From assembly GCA_005884155.1 (NCBI GenBank), contig VAXD01000042.1, positions 2,867-24,352 of the forward strand: 21,486 bases of DNA. Reading direction: 5' to 3'. The notes beneath the pieces were generated by a model. It made no database searches and was not told where the DNA came from. It saw nothing but the letters and a program-made list of their open reading frames with translations. The stretch comes from Actinomycetota bacterium (GTDB taxonomy: Bacteria; Actinomycetota; Thermoleophilia; Gaiellales; Gaiellaceae). Shown here piece after piece: positions 1 to 6,955 of this stretch. The position numbers and the translations under genes are program-made. Position 1 is the first letter of the stretch. The number at the start of each line of letters is the position of its first letter.

Positions 1-258
1 CACGTGGTCGCGCTTCCCGGCGCCGAGGAGCCGGCGGGCGCGGCGGCCGCGGAGCTCGACGCGGCCGGCGCGGACGTCCTCCTGGACGACCGCGACCAGA
101 GGGCCGGGGAGAAGTTCGCCGACGCCGACCTGATCGGGATCCCGCTGCGCGTCACCGCCGGCAAGAAGACGCTCGAGGACGGCGCGGTCGATGTGCGCGA
201 ACGTGCGAGTGGGGAGGAGCGGCGCGTGCCGCTCGGTGAGCTCGGGAGCATTCTCTGA
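1..258 (+). CDS. proS: Prolyl-tRNA synthetase, C-terminal end (partial)
   Basis: The window opens inside this gene; position 1 is a codon boundary and the frame runs 85 codons to TGA at 256-258. The peptide carries LLDDRDQRAGEKFADADLIG followed by IPLRVTAGKK, which is the typical class II anticodon-binding fold of bacterial ProRS. In the full enzyme this domain recognises tRNA-Pro while the upstream catalytic core charges it with proline in the cytoplasm. Only the last domain is present, so catalytic motifs cannot be checked. The stop overlaps the next start (TGATG), suggesting translational coupling to the XRE gene. A tRNA-Pro gene lies about 330 bp downstream. Glycyl- or threonyl-tRNA synthetases share this fold, but the DDRD...GEKFADADLIG signature favours ProRS. 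Confidence 0.88.
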   Translation, partial: HVVALPGAEEPAGAAAAELDAAGADVLLDDRDQRAGEKFADADLIGIPLRVTAGKKTLEDGAVDVRERASGEERRVPLGELGSIL

Positions 259-557
259 TGGCGCGGAAACGGCGCTTCAGCGACCAGCCGTTCGGCACGA
301 CGATCGAGTCGCTGATGACCGAGACCGGCGTCACGTACCGCGGCCTCGCCGACAAGACGAAGCTCTCGGCCGGCTACCTGAACCACCTCGTCCACGGCAA
401 CCGCCCGGTGCCCTCCGACAAGGTCGTTCGCCAGCTCGCCAAGTCACTGGGCGTCGAGCCCGAGCACTTCCGCGAGTACCGCCTGCGCGTGATCACCCGC
501 AAGCTGGAGGCGATGCCGGACCTGATCGACCGCCTCTACAAGCGGCTGGGTACGTAG
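258..557 (+). CDS. XRE-family helix-turn-helix protein
   Basis: A 99-residue protein with a single helix-turn-helix of the XRE/Cro type. Residues about 13-70 contain the usual pattern: a first helix, GLADKTKLSAGYLNHLVHGN as the HTH, a proline after it, and a closing helix LAKSLGVEPEHF. The remaining 30 residues form a basic, probably helical tail. The ATG overlaps the proS stop by one base and has GGGAG nine bases upstream. It probably binds DNA as a dimer; the target is not visible. Position between proS and tRNA-Pro suggests the same transcript as proS. No toxin-like partner is adjacent, so an antitoxin role is not supported. Confidence 0.85.
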   Translation: MARKRRFSDQPFGTTIESLMTETGVTYRGLADKTKLSAGYLNHLVHGNRPVPSDKVVRQLAKSLGVEPEHFREYRLRVITRKLEAMPDLIDRLYKRLGT

Positions 558-571
558 CTCCCAGGCGGCGG

Positions 572-577
572 TAGACT
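572..577 (+). promoter_or_regulatory. Putative -10 element of tRNA-Pro
   Basis: TAGACT fits TAnnnT and ends nine bases before the first tRNA base, which would give a 5' leader of only a few nucleotides. No convincing -35 box is seen 16-18 bp upstream (GGTACG region), so this call is tentative. Confidence 0.4.
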
Positions 578-586
578 CAGCTTCGA

Positions 587-661
587 CGGGGCGTGGCGCA
601 GCCTGGTTAGCGCGCTTGTCTGGGGGACAAGAGGTCCCGAGTTCAAATCTCGGCGCCCCGA
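587..661 (+). tRNA. tRNA-Pro (anticodon GGG)
   Basis: A complete cloverleaf can be drawn. The acceptor stem is CGGGGCG/CGCCCCG (587-593 with 654-660), the D stem GCGC/GCGC, the anticodon stem CTTGT/ACAAG (615-619 with 627-631) around the loop CTGGGGG, and the T stem CCGAG/CTCGG around TTCAAAT. The anticodon GGG at 622-624 reads CCC and CCU. The C1-G72 pair and A73 are the usual bacterial tRNA-Pro identity features. The 3' CCA is not encoded. It sits just downstream of its own synthetase gene. Confidence 0.97.
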
Positions 662-666
662 TCGAG

Positions 667-692
667 AAAAGCCCCGCCCAGGCGGGGTTTTT
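667..692 (+). terminator. Intrinsic terminator after tRNA-Pro
   Basis: CCCCGCC at 672-678 pairs with GGCGGGG at 681-687 and is followed by five T (688-692); an A-run (667-670) precedes it. It should end the tRNA transcript and separate it from the gene at 703. Confidence 0.9.
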
Positions 693-702
693 CAGTCGGA
701 CG

Positions 703-1642
703 ATGCCGCGACTCGTAGCAATTTCGTACTTCGCGCCCAAGGCGCTGCCGCGACTGCTGCGGGCGGCGCGGGAGGCGCCGCTGGGCCCGCCCGCGCGCGT
801 CTACGTGGGGAGTTACGGCGTTGGACGTGAGCTCTCGGACGCGATTGAGCACGCCGGGTATCTCTACGCGCCGATGTTCCACCTTAAGCCGAGCTGGTAC
901 TGGGAGCAGCGGCGGCTCCCGCCGGCCGATGAGCGGCGCCTTTCCGACACGGCGAAGCAGTTCAACGGGTCGCTGCCGGACTTGCCGGAGTTGCTACGGC
1001 TGCCCACGTCGCGTCGCGTGCGTTGGGGTGTCGAGCTCGGCGCCCGCTTCCGCGACTGGAACGGCGGTCGCGGCGTGGCAGCTCGACGAGATCCAGGCCG
1101 AAGCGGCCGGCAGCCTGGGACGGCAGTACCGCGAGCTCACCCGCGGCGTCCTGCGTGGCCTCCTCTTCGGGCGGCCGCGGCTGGGCGACGGGTCACAGCA
1201 GGGGATCGTCTGGTGGGCCCACGCGGCCTTCACGCTCGTGACGCGCTCGCTCACTCCCGAGCTGAGCGCCTTCTGGCGGATGCTGAACCGCGCGGCTCTC
1301 GGTCTCGTCGGCGAGGAGTACCCGGAGTTTGCGGGCGATCCGGCCGCCGCGGCGCGCGTCGCCGCGAGTGGCCAGCATGGCCTGCAGCGGGGCGGGCCCG
1401 TCCGTCGGACGCTTGCACGCAAATATGTCCCCGGGATGACGCCCGGCTACCACCTCGCGGCAGGGCTCGGCGGCAACACGCACGGCCTGTCCACGGCTCG
1501 GGTGAACGCCTGGCGCGAGGCGTACGTGCGCGCCCGCGCGGCCGCGGGCGTCTCGGGCTTCGCGGAGTTCGACTGGCGCTTCGGCAACAACCGTCTGGGC
1601 GTGATGCAGGACGTCCTGCGGACGCTGGCGCGACACCTGTAG
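703..1642 (+). CDS. Hypothetical protein, apparent frameshift near 1060
   Basis: I do not recognise this family. The first part reads well from ATG 703 (MPRLVAISYFAPKALPRLL) to about residue 119, ending near ARFRDWNGG. After that the same frame turns into Arg/Gly/Pro-rich sequence typical of a wrong frame in high-GC DNA. The neighbouring frame becomes protein-like from about 1065 (AVAAWQLDEIQAEAAGSL) and runs to TAG at 1640-1642. The two pieces together give about 312 residues, so one base gained or two lost between about 1046 and 1075 explains the pattern. It may be a sequencing error or a real lesion. The C-terminal half is rich in Arg, Trp and Gly and has no membrane segments. No good ribosome-binding site precedes ATG 703. 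The downstream gene converges on it. Confidence 0.6.
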
Positions 1643-1682
1643 AGGCCGGGCCTAGCCGAAGGACCTAGATTCGCCGACTGCT

Positions 1683-1904
1683 CTACGACCTCACGTGCGG
1701 GCGGTGCAGCGCCTCTTCGGCGCGGTCTTCCTCGATTTCGTCCTCCTCCCGCCGGAGAGGTGCGTCTGTCCAGACATCGGTCTCGAATAGCTGCGATACG
1801 TCGGACCCGATCTGGCCGAGGACCGCGGCCACCGCGATCGCGACCACGATCGAGAGCGCAACGAAGATGCCCGTTCCGGCTATGACCCAGAGCCACCAGG
1901 TCAC
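1683..1904 (-). CDS. Small single-helix membrane protein
   Basis: A 73-residue product. One long hydrophobic helix spans residues about 4-30, followed by a charged tail with a run of acidic residues (EEDEIEEDRAEEA). The GTG start overlaps the stop of the upstream cupin gene as GTGA, and AAGGAAGAG lies just upstream as a ribosome-binding site, so it is very likely translated by coupling. It is the last gene of a three-gene minus-strand set (HutF-like, cupin, this). The tail probably faces the cytoplasm, although topology is not certain. Function unknown; no family recognised. Confidence 0.72.
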   Translation of the reverse strand: MTWWLWVIAGTGIFVALSIVVAIAVAAVLGQIGSDVSQLFETDVWTDAPLRREEDEIEEDRAEEALHRPHVRS

Positions 1905-2572
1905 GACGGCTCTTCCTTCCGTGTCGACACTGACCCTCCTTCGCCGAGGCGGGCCGCAGGACGCCTCACGTCGGTGCTGTCACCTCTATCGATGTCGGCT
2001 ACGGACAATTCTTCCGTTCGTAACGTCCCTCGAACGAGTGATTCTTGGCTCAACCGGTCGGGTAACCAACCTTCCTCGTAAGAAACGCGCACAGGGCGAG
2101 CGAGATCGGAGTACGCCTTGGACGCTTCGTGCGTCTCCTGGACGACGGAGACACGGTGCTTCGCCGCCACCGCGGAGACCGGGTAGACGAGACCTTTCGA
2201 ACGGCGCCCACGCGCTCCCACCGCAACGACCACAGACGGGCCGTCGCCCGCACCGACGATCATGTGCGCGGTCCCGGGCGGCGAGTGGAAGAAGTCCCAG
2301 GCCCTGAGCTCGCGCTCCTCGTCCTCGACGATCACGACGCAGCGGCCCGAGACGACGAGGAAGTCCTCCTGCGCGTTCTCGCGGTGGTAGCGGCCGAGGC
2401 TCTCGCCGGGCTGGAGGACGCTGATGTTGAACCCGAGCTGCTTGAAGCGCTTCTTGCCCTCGAAGTCGCAGTAGACGCCCAACCGCTCCCACGCGCGCCA
2501 GCGGATCTCACGCGCATTGACGACGAACCAGCCCTCGCCGTCGGGCGCGAGGCCGAACTTCGTCTGCCGCAA
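1901..2572 (-). CDS. Cupin-domain protein
   Basis: A 223-residue protein with one cupin barrel at residues about 48-122. Motif 1 is seen as PGESLGRYHRENAQEDFLVVSG, with His63 and Glu69; the HxH pair is reduced to one His. Motif 2 is PPGTAH, with His103. This suggests a metal- or ligand-binding small barrel; the substrate is unknown. About 100 less conserved, charged residues follow. The chosen TTG start (2570-2572) has GAGG five bases upstream. An alternative TTG at 2588-2590 overlaps the stop of the HutF-like gene as TTGA and would add six residues. The two genes are therefore effectively joined. Association with an amidohydrolase suggests a metabolic or sensing role, but this is inference. 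Confidence 0.82.
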   Translation of the reverse strand: MRQTKFGLAPDGEGWFVVNAREIRWRAWERLGVYCDFEGKKRFKQLGFNISVLQPGESLGRYHRENAQEDFLVVSGRCVVIVEDEERELRAWDFFHSPPGTAHMIVGAGDGPSVVVAVGARGRRSKGLVYPVSAVAAKHRVSVVQETHEASKAYSDLARPVRVSYEEGWLPDRLSQESLVRGTLRTEELSVADIDRGDSTDVRRPAARLGEGGSVSTRKEEPS

Positions 2573-2586
2573 GGGCGCCTCGGGGG

Positions 2587-3588
2587 TCAAACGAAGACGT
2601 CCGCGCTGCAGCCGAAGACGAGCGCCGCGTACACGTCGTCGACGCCTGCGAGGGACGGATGCTCGAGGTCGACCTCGGCGTCGGGCCAGCGCTCCAACCC
2701 GAGCGCGGCCGCGCCCTCGTCGGCGCCGAAGCAGAGCAGCGACGAGACGGACACGATGCCGCGGCGGCCCGTGCGGCGGCGCGCGATCCCCTCGAGCTCG
2801 CGCAGCTCCTCGAGCGGATCGATTCGCACGTTCGAGTCCGACCCGATGCAGATCCCGATCCCGCGCTCGCAGAGCTGCTCGACCGGCGCAAAGCCGTCGC
2901 CGAGGTTGGCCTCGGTTGTCAGGCAGAGACACACGCGCGCGTCCGCCTCCGCCAGCAGGTCGAGCTCGCGCGCATCCGCGTTTGTGGCGTGGACGACGGT
3001 CGAATGCGGCCCGAGGCAGCCGGTCTCTGCGAGCAGCTCGACCGGCCGCAGCCCGTGCTCCGCGAGGCATTCCTCGATCTCACGTGGCTGCTCGTCGGCG
3101 TGCACGTGCAGCGGCAGGCGCTCCGCAGCCGCATACCGCCCGATCTCCTCGAGCCAGTCGCGCGGGCACGCACGCACGGAGTGGGGCGCGAGGCCCACCC
3201 GCACGCCGCTCGCGCGTACTTCCTCGAGCTGCGAGAGGTAGTCCGCCGGCGACTCCTGACGGAAGCGCTCCAGCCCCCCGCGCCCGTAGGCGGCAAGCAG
3301 GAGCACCAGCTCGATCCCAGCCTCGGCCGCGGCTTCCACGGCTGCGTGCGCCTCTGGCAGGCCGAGGTAGTGGAACTCGCCGACCGCCGTGTAGCCCGCC
3401 GCGACCAGCTCGCGGTAGACCTGGACGTAACCCAGACGAACCTGTTCGGGGGACAGTCCCTCGGCCAGGGCCAGCATGGACTCGCGCCACGCCCAGAAGT
3501 CGCCGCCTTCCGTTCGGCCCCGCAAGGCCCGCTGGAACGCGTGACTGTGGGCGTTCACGAACCCCGGCAGGCTGAGCGTCTCTGCCAC
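2587..3588 (-). CDS. hutF: Formimidoylglutamate deiminase-like amidohydrolase (compact)
   Basis: Resembles HutF, which hydrolyses N-formimidoyl-L-glutamate to N-formyl-L-glutamate and ammonia in histidine breakdown. Visible marks are GFVNAHSHAFQRALRGRTE (metal ligands His14, His16), GEFHYLG near 70, the metal-site histidine in HVHADEQ (about 161-167), HSTVVHATN with His200, TTEANLGDGF and GSDSNVRIDPLEELRELE with Asp251. The protein has 333 residues, against roughly 450 in the family as I recall it. It starts at the first barrel strand (an in-frame stop lies only four codons upstream of the GTG) and ends early, at GCSADVFV. The outer beta-sandwich made from both termini is therefore mostly absent. 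No other hut gene is in view, so the substrate may differ. It lies 17 bp from the divergent pgsA-like start. Confidence 0.78.
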   Translation of the reverse strand: MAETLSLPGFVNAHSHAFQRALRGRTEGGDFWAWRESMLALAEGLSPEQVRLGYVQVYRELVAAGYTAVGEFHYLGLPEAHAAVEAAAEAGIELVLLLAAYGRGGLERFRQESPADYLSQLEEVRASGVRVGLAPHSVRACPRDWLEEIGRYAAAERLPLHVHADEQPREIEECLAEHGLRPVELLAETGCLGPHSTVVHATNADARELDLLAEADARVCLCLTTEANLGDGFAPVEQLCERGIGICIGSDSNVRIDPLEELRELEGIARRRTGRRGIVSVSSLLCFGADEGAAALGLERWPDAEVDLEHPSLAGVDDVYAALVFGCSADVFV

Positions 3589-3593
3589 CCCCG

Positions 3594-3599
3594 TATCCT
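3594..3599 (+). promoter_or_regulatory. -10 element placing transcription start at the pgsA-like ATG
   Basis: TATCCT (TAnnnT) is followed by exactly six bases and then ATG 3606. Transcription would begin at or next to the A of the start codon, giving a leaderless mRNA; no Shine-Dalgarno sequence is present to explain initiation otherwise. The same geometry is seen before the PHP phosphatase and murT. Confidence 0.5.
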
Positions 3600-3605
3600 G
3601 TCAGC

Positions 3606-4157
3606 ATGGCGACGCGCGCAGTTCCGGCCCTCTTGGCCCAGCTTCCGAACGCGCTCACGATCGCGCGCCTGGCCGTCATCCCGGTCTTCGTCGGGCTCCT
3701 GCTGGCCACCGACGACGGCCACAGCTGGCCCGCGGCGATCCTGTTCGGCGCGGCGGCGATTACCGACCAGATCGACGGCTGGCTCGCCCGCAGCTGGCAC
3801 GTGGAGTCGGCCTTCGGGAAGATCGCCGACCCGCTCGCCGACCGCCTGCTGATCGACGCGGCGGTGATTCTGCTCTGGCACTTCGGCCGCCTGCCCTGGA
3901 TCGCGCTCGCGATCCCGGCGCGTGATGTGGCGCTCGTCGCCGGGTACAAGGTCGTCATGGGCCGTGGCTACGACTTCTCGGTCAACCTTCCCGGCAAGGC
4001 GGCCACGTGGCTGCTCTACGCCTCGCTCCCGTTCATGATGGTCACGAAGCCGGGCACCGACTGGCCGCTCTGGATCTTCTGGACGGGAGTCGGCCTCGCC
4101 GTCGTCGCACTCGGCGGCTACCTCCTGAAAGCGCGCAGGGAGGTGAGCGTCACGTGA
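3606..4157 (+). CDS. CDP-alcohol phosphatidyltransferase (PgsA-like)
   Basis: An integral membrane enzyme of phospholipid synthesis that transfers a phosphatidyl group from CDP-diacylglycerol to an alcohol. The full family signature D-x2-DG-x2-AR-x8-G-x3-D-x3-D is present at residues 54-79 (DQIDGWLAR, then GKIADPLADR). Hydrophobic helices precede and follow it, and the start PNALTIARLAVIPVFVG is typical. The length of 183 residues fits phosphatidylglycerophosphate synthase, but phosphatidylinositol-phosphate synthase or a cardiolipin synthase cannot be excluded, so no symbol is given. The gene has no ribosome-binding site and probably starts leaderless. Its TGA overlaps the GTG of the next gene (GTGA), so the pair is co-transcribed. 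Confidence 0.88.
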   Translation: MATRAVPALLAQLPNALTIARLAVIPVFVGLLLATDDGHSWPAAILFGAAAITDQIDGWLARSWHVESAFGKIADPLADRLLIDAAVILLWHFGRLPWIALAIPARDVALVAGYKVVMGRGYDFSVNLPGKAATWLLYASLPFMMVTKPGTDWPLWIFWTGVGLAVVALGGYLLKARREVSVT

Positions 4158-6670
4158 AGGCAGTCGTGATGGCCGGCGGCGAGGGCACGCGTTTGCGGCC
4201 GCTCACGTCGAATCAGCCAAAGCCGATGGTCCCGGTCGTCGGCAAGCCCTGCATGGAGCGCATCCTCGAGCTGCTCAAGCAGCACGGCTTCGACGAGGTG
4301 ATCGTGACCGTCGCGTTCATGCCGCAGGCGATTCGCAGCTACTTCGGCGACGGCGAGGGGCTCGGGCTGGCGATCGAGTACTCGGTCGAGGAGTCGCCGC
4401 TCGGCACTGCCGGGTCGGTCCGGCTCGCGAGCGACAAGCTGGACGAGACCTTCCTCGTCATCTCGGGCGACGCGCTCTGCGACGTGGACCTGACCGAGCT
4501 GATGCGCATCCACCGCGAACGCAAGGCAGCAGTCACGATCGGGCTGAAGTCGGTCGACAACCCGCTCGAGTTCGGGATCGTCGTGACCGACGAGGACGGG
4601 CGGATCGAGCGCTTCCTCGAGAAGCCGTCCTGGGGCCAGGTCTTCTCGGACACGATCAACACGGGCATCTACGTCCTCGAGCCGGAGGTGCTGCGGCACA
4701 TCCCGGACGACCGGCCGCACGACTTCTCGAAGGAGCTCTTCCCGCTACTGCTCGAGATGGGCCGGCCGCTCTACGGTCACATCTTCGACGGCTATTGGCA
4801 GGACATCGGGAATCTCGACCAGTTCCGGCAGGCGAACTTCGACGCGCTGGACGAGCGGGTACGCCTGAACATCCCCGGGATCCGGCTGCGCGGGAACGTG
4901 TGGCTGGGGGAAGGCGTGGACGTCGACGACCTCGCGTCGATCGAAGGGCCCGCGTTCCTGGGCAACTACTGCCGGATCGCGCCCGACGCCTCCGTCGGCG
5001 CCTACTCGGTGCTGTCGGCGAGCGTGACGTTGCTCGAGCGCGCGCACACGGAGCGCTCGGTGATCGACGCGTCGACCCACATCGGCCGCAGCGCCCGCGT
5101 CGAGGGAGCGGTCGTCGGCCGCAACTGCGACATCCGCGCCCACGCCCATGTGCAGGAAGGCGCCGCCCTCGGCGACGAGGTGACGCTCGGCCCGCAGAGC
5201 GCCGTCTTGCCGAGCGTCCGGATCTACCCGTACAAGGAGGTCGAGACCGGCGCGCAGATCCACGAGAGCCTGATCTGGGAATCGCGAGCTCCGTCGCGCC
5301 TGTTCGTCGAGGACGGGGTGTCGGGCCTCGTCAACGTCGACCTGACGCCGGAGACCGCGGTCCGCCTCGCGGCGGCGCTGGGCACTGCGCTCAAGCGTGG
5401 GGCGCGCGTCGTCGCCAGCCGCGAATCGCCGACCGCCTGCCGGATGATCAAGCGCGCGATGGTCTCCGGGCTCACGTCGACCGGAGTGAACGTCGCCGAC
5501 CTGCGGGTGCTGCCCGCGGCGATCGGGCGCCACCTGCTGAAGACGCAGGGCTACGACGCCGGCTTCCACGTCGGCGTCAGCCTGACCGACCCGGAGATGG
5601 TGCAGATCCGCTTCTGCGAGCAGCCGGGCATCCAGCTGACGCCGCAGATGCAGAAGGAGGTCGAGAAGCACTTCACGCGCCACGAGCTCCGGCGCGCGGC
5701 CTTCGGCGCGGTCGGAGACATCGCCTACCCGGCGCGCGTCCGGGAGAGCTACGCCCAGGACCTGCTGGCGGCGCTCGAGGTCGACGCCGTGCGCGAGCGG
5801 CACTTCAGGATCGTGGTCGATTACGGGTGCTCGTCTGCCTCGTTCGTGCTGCCGCTAGTGCTCGGCCCGCTCGGCGTGGCGACGGTGAGCGCGCACGAAT
5901 TCACCTCCGACAGCCCGGAGAGCATGACGTCGCTGCGCGAATCGCTCGACCAGGCAAAGCGGCTGGTGAGCGCGATCGGCGCCGATCTCGGCGTCGTCTT
6001 CGATCGAGCGGGCGAGCGGCTTTTCCTGGTCGACGAGCAGGCCCACGAAGTGCCGCTCGAGCGGACGCTCCTGCTCTTCCTGCGCCTGCTCGGCTCGAAC
6101 GGCCGCCGCGGCAAGCTCGCGTTCCCGATCACAGTCACGAGCCGCGTCGAGGAGATCGTCAAAGGCAGCCGCCTCGAGGTGATCCGCACGCCGGCGTCGC
6201 TCGCCGAGCTCACCCGCGCCGCGGCCGAGGACGGCGTGATCTTCGCCGGCGCAGTCGGCGGTGGGTACGTCTTCCCGGAGTTCCTGCCGGCCTACGGCGC
6301 GGTCGCGAGCCTCTGCTACCTGCTGCAGCTACTCGCGCCGGTGGAGAAGCCGCTCTCCGAGCTCGTCTCTGAGCTGCCGACCAGCACGCTCGTCCACCGG
6401 CGCCTGCACTGCCCGTGGTCGCTCAAGGGCACTGTCATGCGCGTCCTGACCGAGCGCCTCCGCGACAGGAAGCTCGATCTGCTCGACGGAATCAAGGTGC
6501 TCGACCGGCGCGGGTGGTCGCAAGTCCTGCCGGACCCGGACGAGCCCGTTGTCCACATCTACGCCGAGGGCAAGACGCGCGAGGCGTCGAACGAGCTCGC
6601 AGACGAGCTGCGCAGCCTGGTCGAGGAGATCATCGAAGGCTCCGAGGCGGAGACGAGAGTCTCAAGCTGA
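4154..6670 (+). CDS. Mannose-1-phosphate guanylyltransferase / phosphomannomutase-like fusion
   Basis: An 838-residue three-part protein. Residues 1-235 form a nucleotidyltransferase with MAGGEGTRLRPLT, PKPMVPV, SGDALCDVD, EKP at 156-158, NTGIYVLEPEVL and GYWQDIG, all intact. Residues about 245-375 are left-handed beta-helix hexapeptide repeats. Residues about 396-838 follow the alpha-D-phosphohexomutase fold, but the catalytic signatures are altered: the TASHNP loop is GVSLTDP (474-480), the metal loop DGDxDR is DRAGER (617-622), and the sugar loop GExSGH is GAVGGGY (699-705). It probably makes GDP-mannose or another NDP-sugar; mutase activity is doubtful. The GTG start overlaps the upstream stop and has GGGAGG/AGGTGAG just before it. 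Co-expression with a lipid enzyme points to the envelope. Confidence 0.87.
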   Translation: MKAVVMAGGEGTRLRPLTSNQPKPMVPVVGKPCMERILELLKQHGFDEVIVTVAFMPQAIRSYFGDGEGLGLAIEYSVEESPLGTAGSVRLASDKLDETFLVISGDALCDVDLTELMRIHRERKAAVTIGLKSVDNPLEFGIVVTDEDGRIERFLEKPSWGQVFSDTINTGIYVLEPEVLRHIPDDRPHDFSKELFPLLLEMGRPLYGHIFDGYWQDIGNLDQFRQANFDALDERVRLNIPGIRLRGNVWLGEGVDVDDLASIEGPAFLGNYCRIAPDASVGAYSVLSASVTLLERAHTERSVIDASTHIGRSARVEGAVVGRNCDIRAHAHVQEGAALGDEVTLGPQSAVLPSVRIYPYKEVETGAQIHESLIWESRAPSRLFVEDGVSGLVNVDLTPETAVRLAAALGTALKRGARVVASRESPTACRMIKRAMVSGLTSTGVNVADLRVLPAAIGRHLLKTQGYDAGFHVGVSLTDPEMVQIRFCEQPGIQLTPQMQKEVEKHFTRHELRRAAFGAVGDIAYPARVRESYAQDLLAALEVDAVRERHFRIVVDYGCSSASFVLPLVLGPLGVATVSAHEFTSDSPESMTSLRESLDQAKRLVSAIGADLGVVFDRAGERLFLVDEQAHEVPLERTLLLFLRLLGSNGRRGKLAFPITVTSRVEEIVKGSRLEVIRTPASLAELTRAAAEDGVIFAGAVGGGYVFPEFLPAYGAVASLCYLLQLLAPVEKPLSELVSELPTSTLVHRRLHCPWSLKGTVMRVLTERLRDRKLDLLDGIKVLDRRGWSQVLPDPDEPVVHIYAEGKTREASNELADELRSLVEEIIEGSEAETRVSS

Positions 6671-6672
6671 GG

Positions 6673-6702
6673 TTGACCCTTCGGCGTCCTCCTGCATACA
6701 CT
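6673..6702 (+). promoter_or_regulatory. Sigma-70 type promoter of the rsiG-like/garA/ftsR cluster
   Basis: TTGACC (6673-6678), an 18-bp spacer and TACACT (6697-6702) make one of the best promoters in the window. The predicted start is near 6709. The leader of about 27 nt contains AGGAGGAG (6704-6711) and GAAAGG (6724-6729), the latter six bases before GTG 6736. The promoter begins just after the stop of the upstream gene, marking a new transcription unit. Confidence 0.7.
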
Positions 6703-6735
6703 AGGAGGAGCCGCATCCCCGACGAAAGGCACTCT

Positions 6736-6955
6736 GTGGAAGCGTTTCCCGATCTCGCATCGCTCAAGGACGACGACCTCAAGCAGCTGATCGACGACCT
6801 CACGAAGGAAGAGCAGGAGGTCTCGTACCGGCGCCGCATCCTGCACGGGAAGATCGACCTGCTCCGGGCCGAGCTGCAGGCGCGGCTGCGTGGTCGACGT
6901 CGACCACCTCGCGGCGATCCTCGCGGGCAAGGCCGCGCCTCCGAGCGAGGAATGA
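6736..6955 (+). CDS. RsiG-like c-di-GMP-binding anti-sigma protein (frame interrupted)
   Basis: The N-terminal 51 residues, from GTG with GAAAGG six bases upstream, form a helical hairpin ending KEEQEVSYRRRILHGKIDLL. This contains E26-x3-S30-x2-R33-x3-H37-x3-D41, matching the RsiG c-di-GMP motif E(x)3S(x)2R(x)3Q(x)3D except His for Gln. RsiG holds sigma WhiG in Streptomyces when loaded with c-di-GMP. Forms with a single motif, as here, are known from Rubrobacter and act as homodimers. Frame 1 then degenerates into Arg/Pro, while the adjacent frame reads VVDVDHLAAILAGKAAPPSEE from 6890 and stops at TGA 6953-6955, overlapping the next ATG (ATGA). This implies one extra or two missing bases near 6886-6892. 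Without correction it would read through into the FHA gene. No WhiG-type sigma gene is in the window. Confidence 0.62.

Noticed and set aside
258..557. Antitoxin of a toxin-antitoxin pair
   Set aside because: The XRE fold alone is not evidence and no toxin-like gene lies beside it; neighbours are proS and a tRNA.
587..700. Integrated element using tRNA-Pro as attachment site
   Set aside because: No integrase, no repeat of the tRNA 3' end elsewhere in the window and no change in composition downstream.
2129..3852. Long plus-strand frames opposite the HutF-like and cupin genes
   Set aside because: Low-complexity Arg/Ala/Asp/Glu sequence with no motifs; the minus-strand products carry clear family motifs.
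6704..6711. AGGAGGAG as the ribosome-binding site of a further small gene
   Set aside because: No ATG, GTG or TTG follows at 5-10 bases; GAAAGG closer to GTG 6736 explains initiation.
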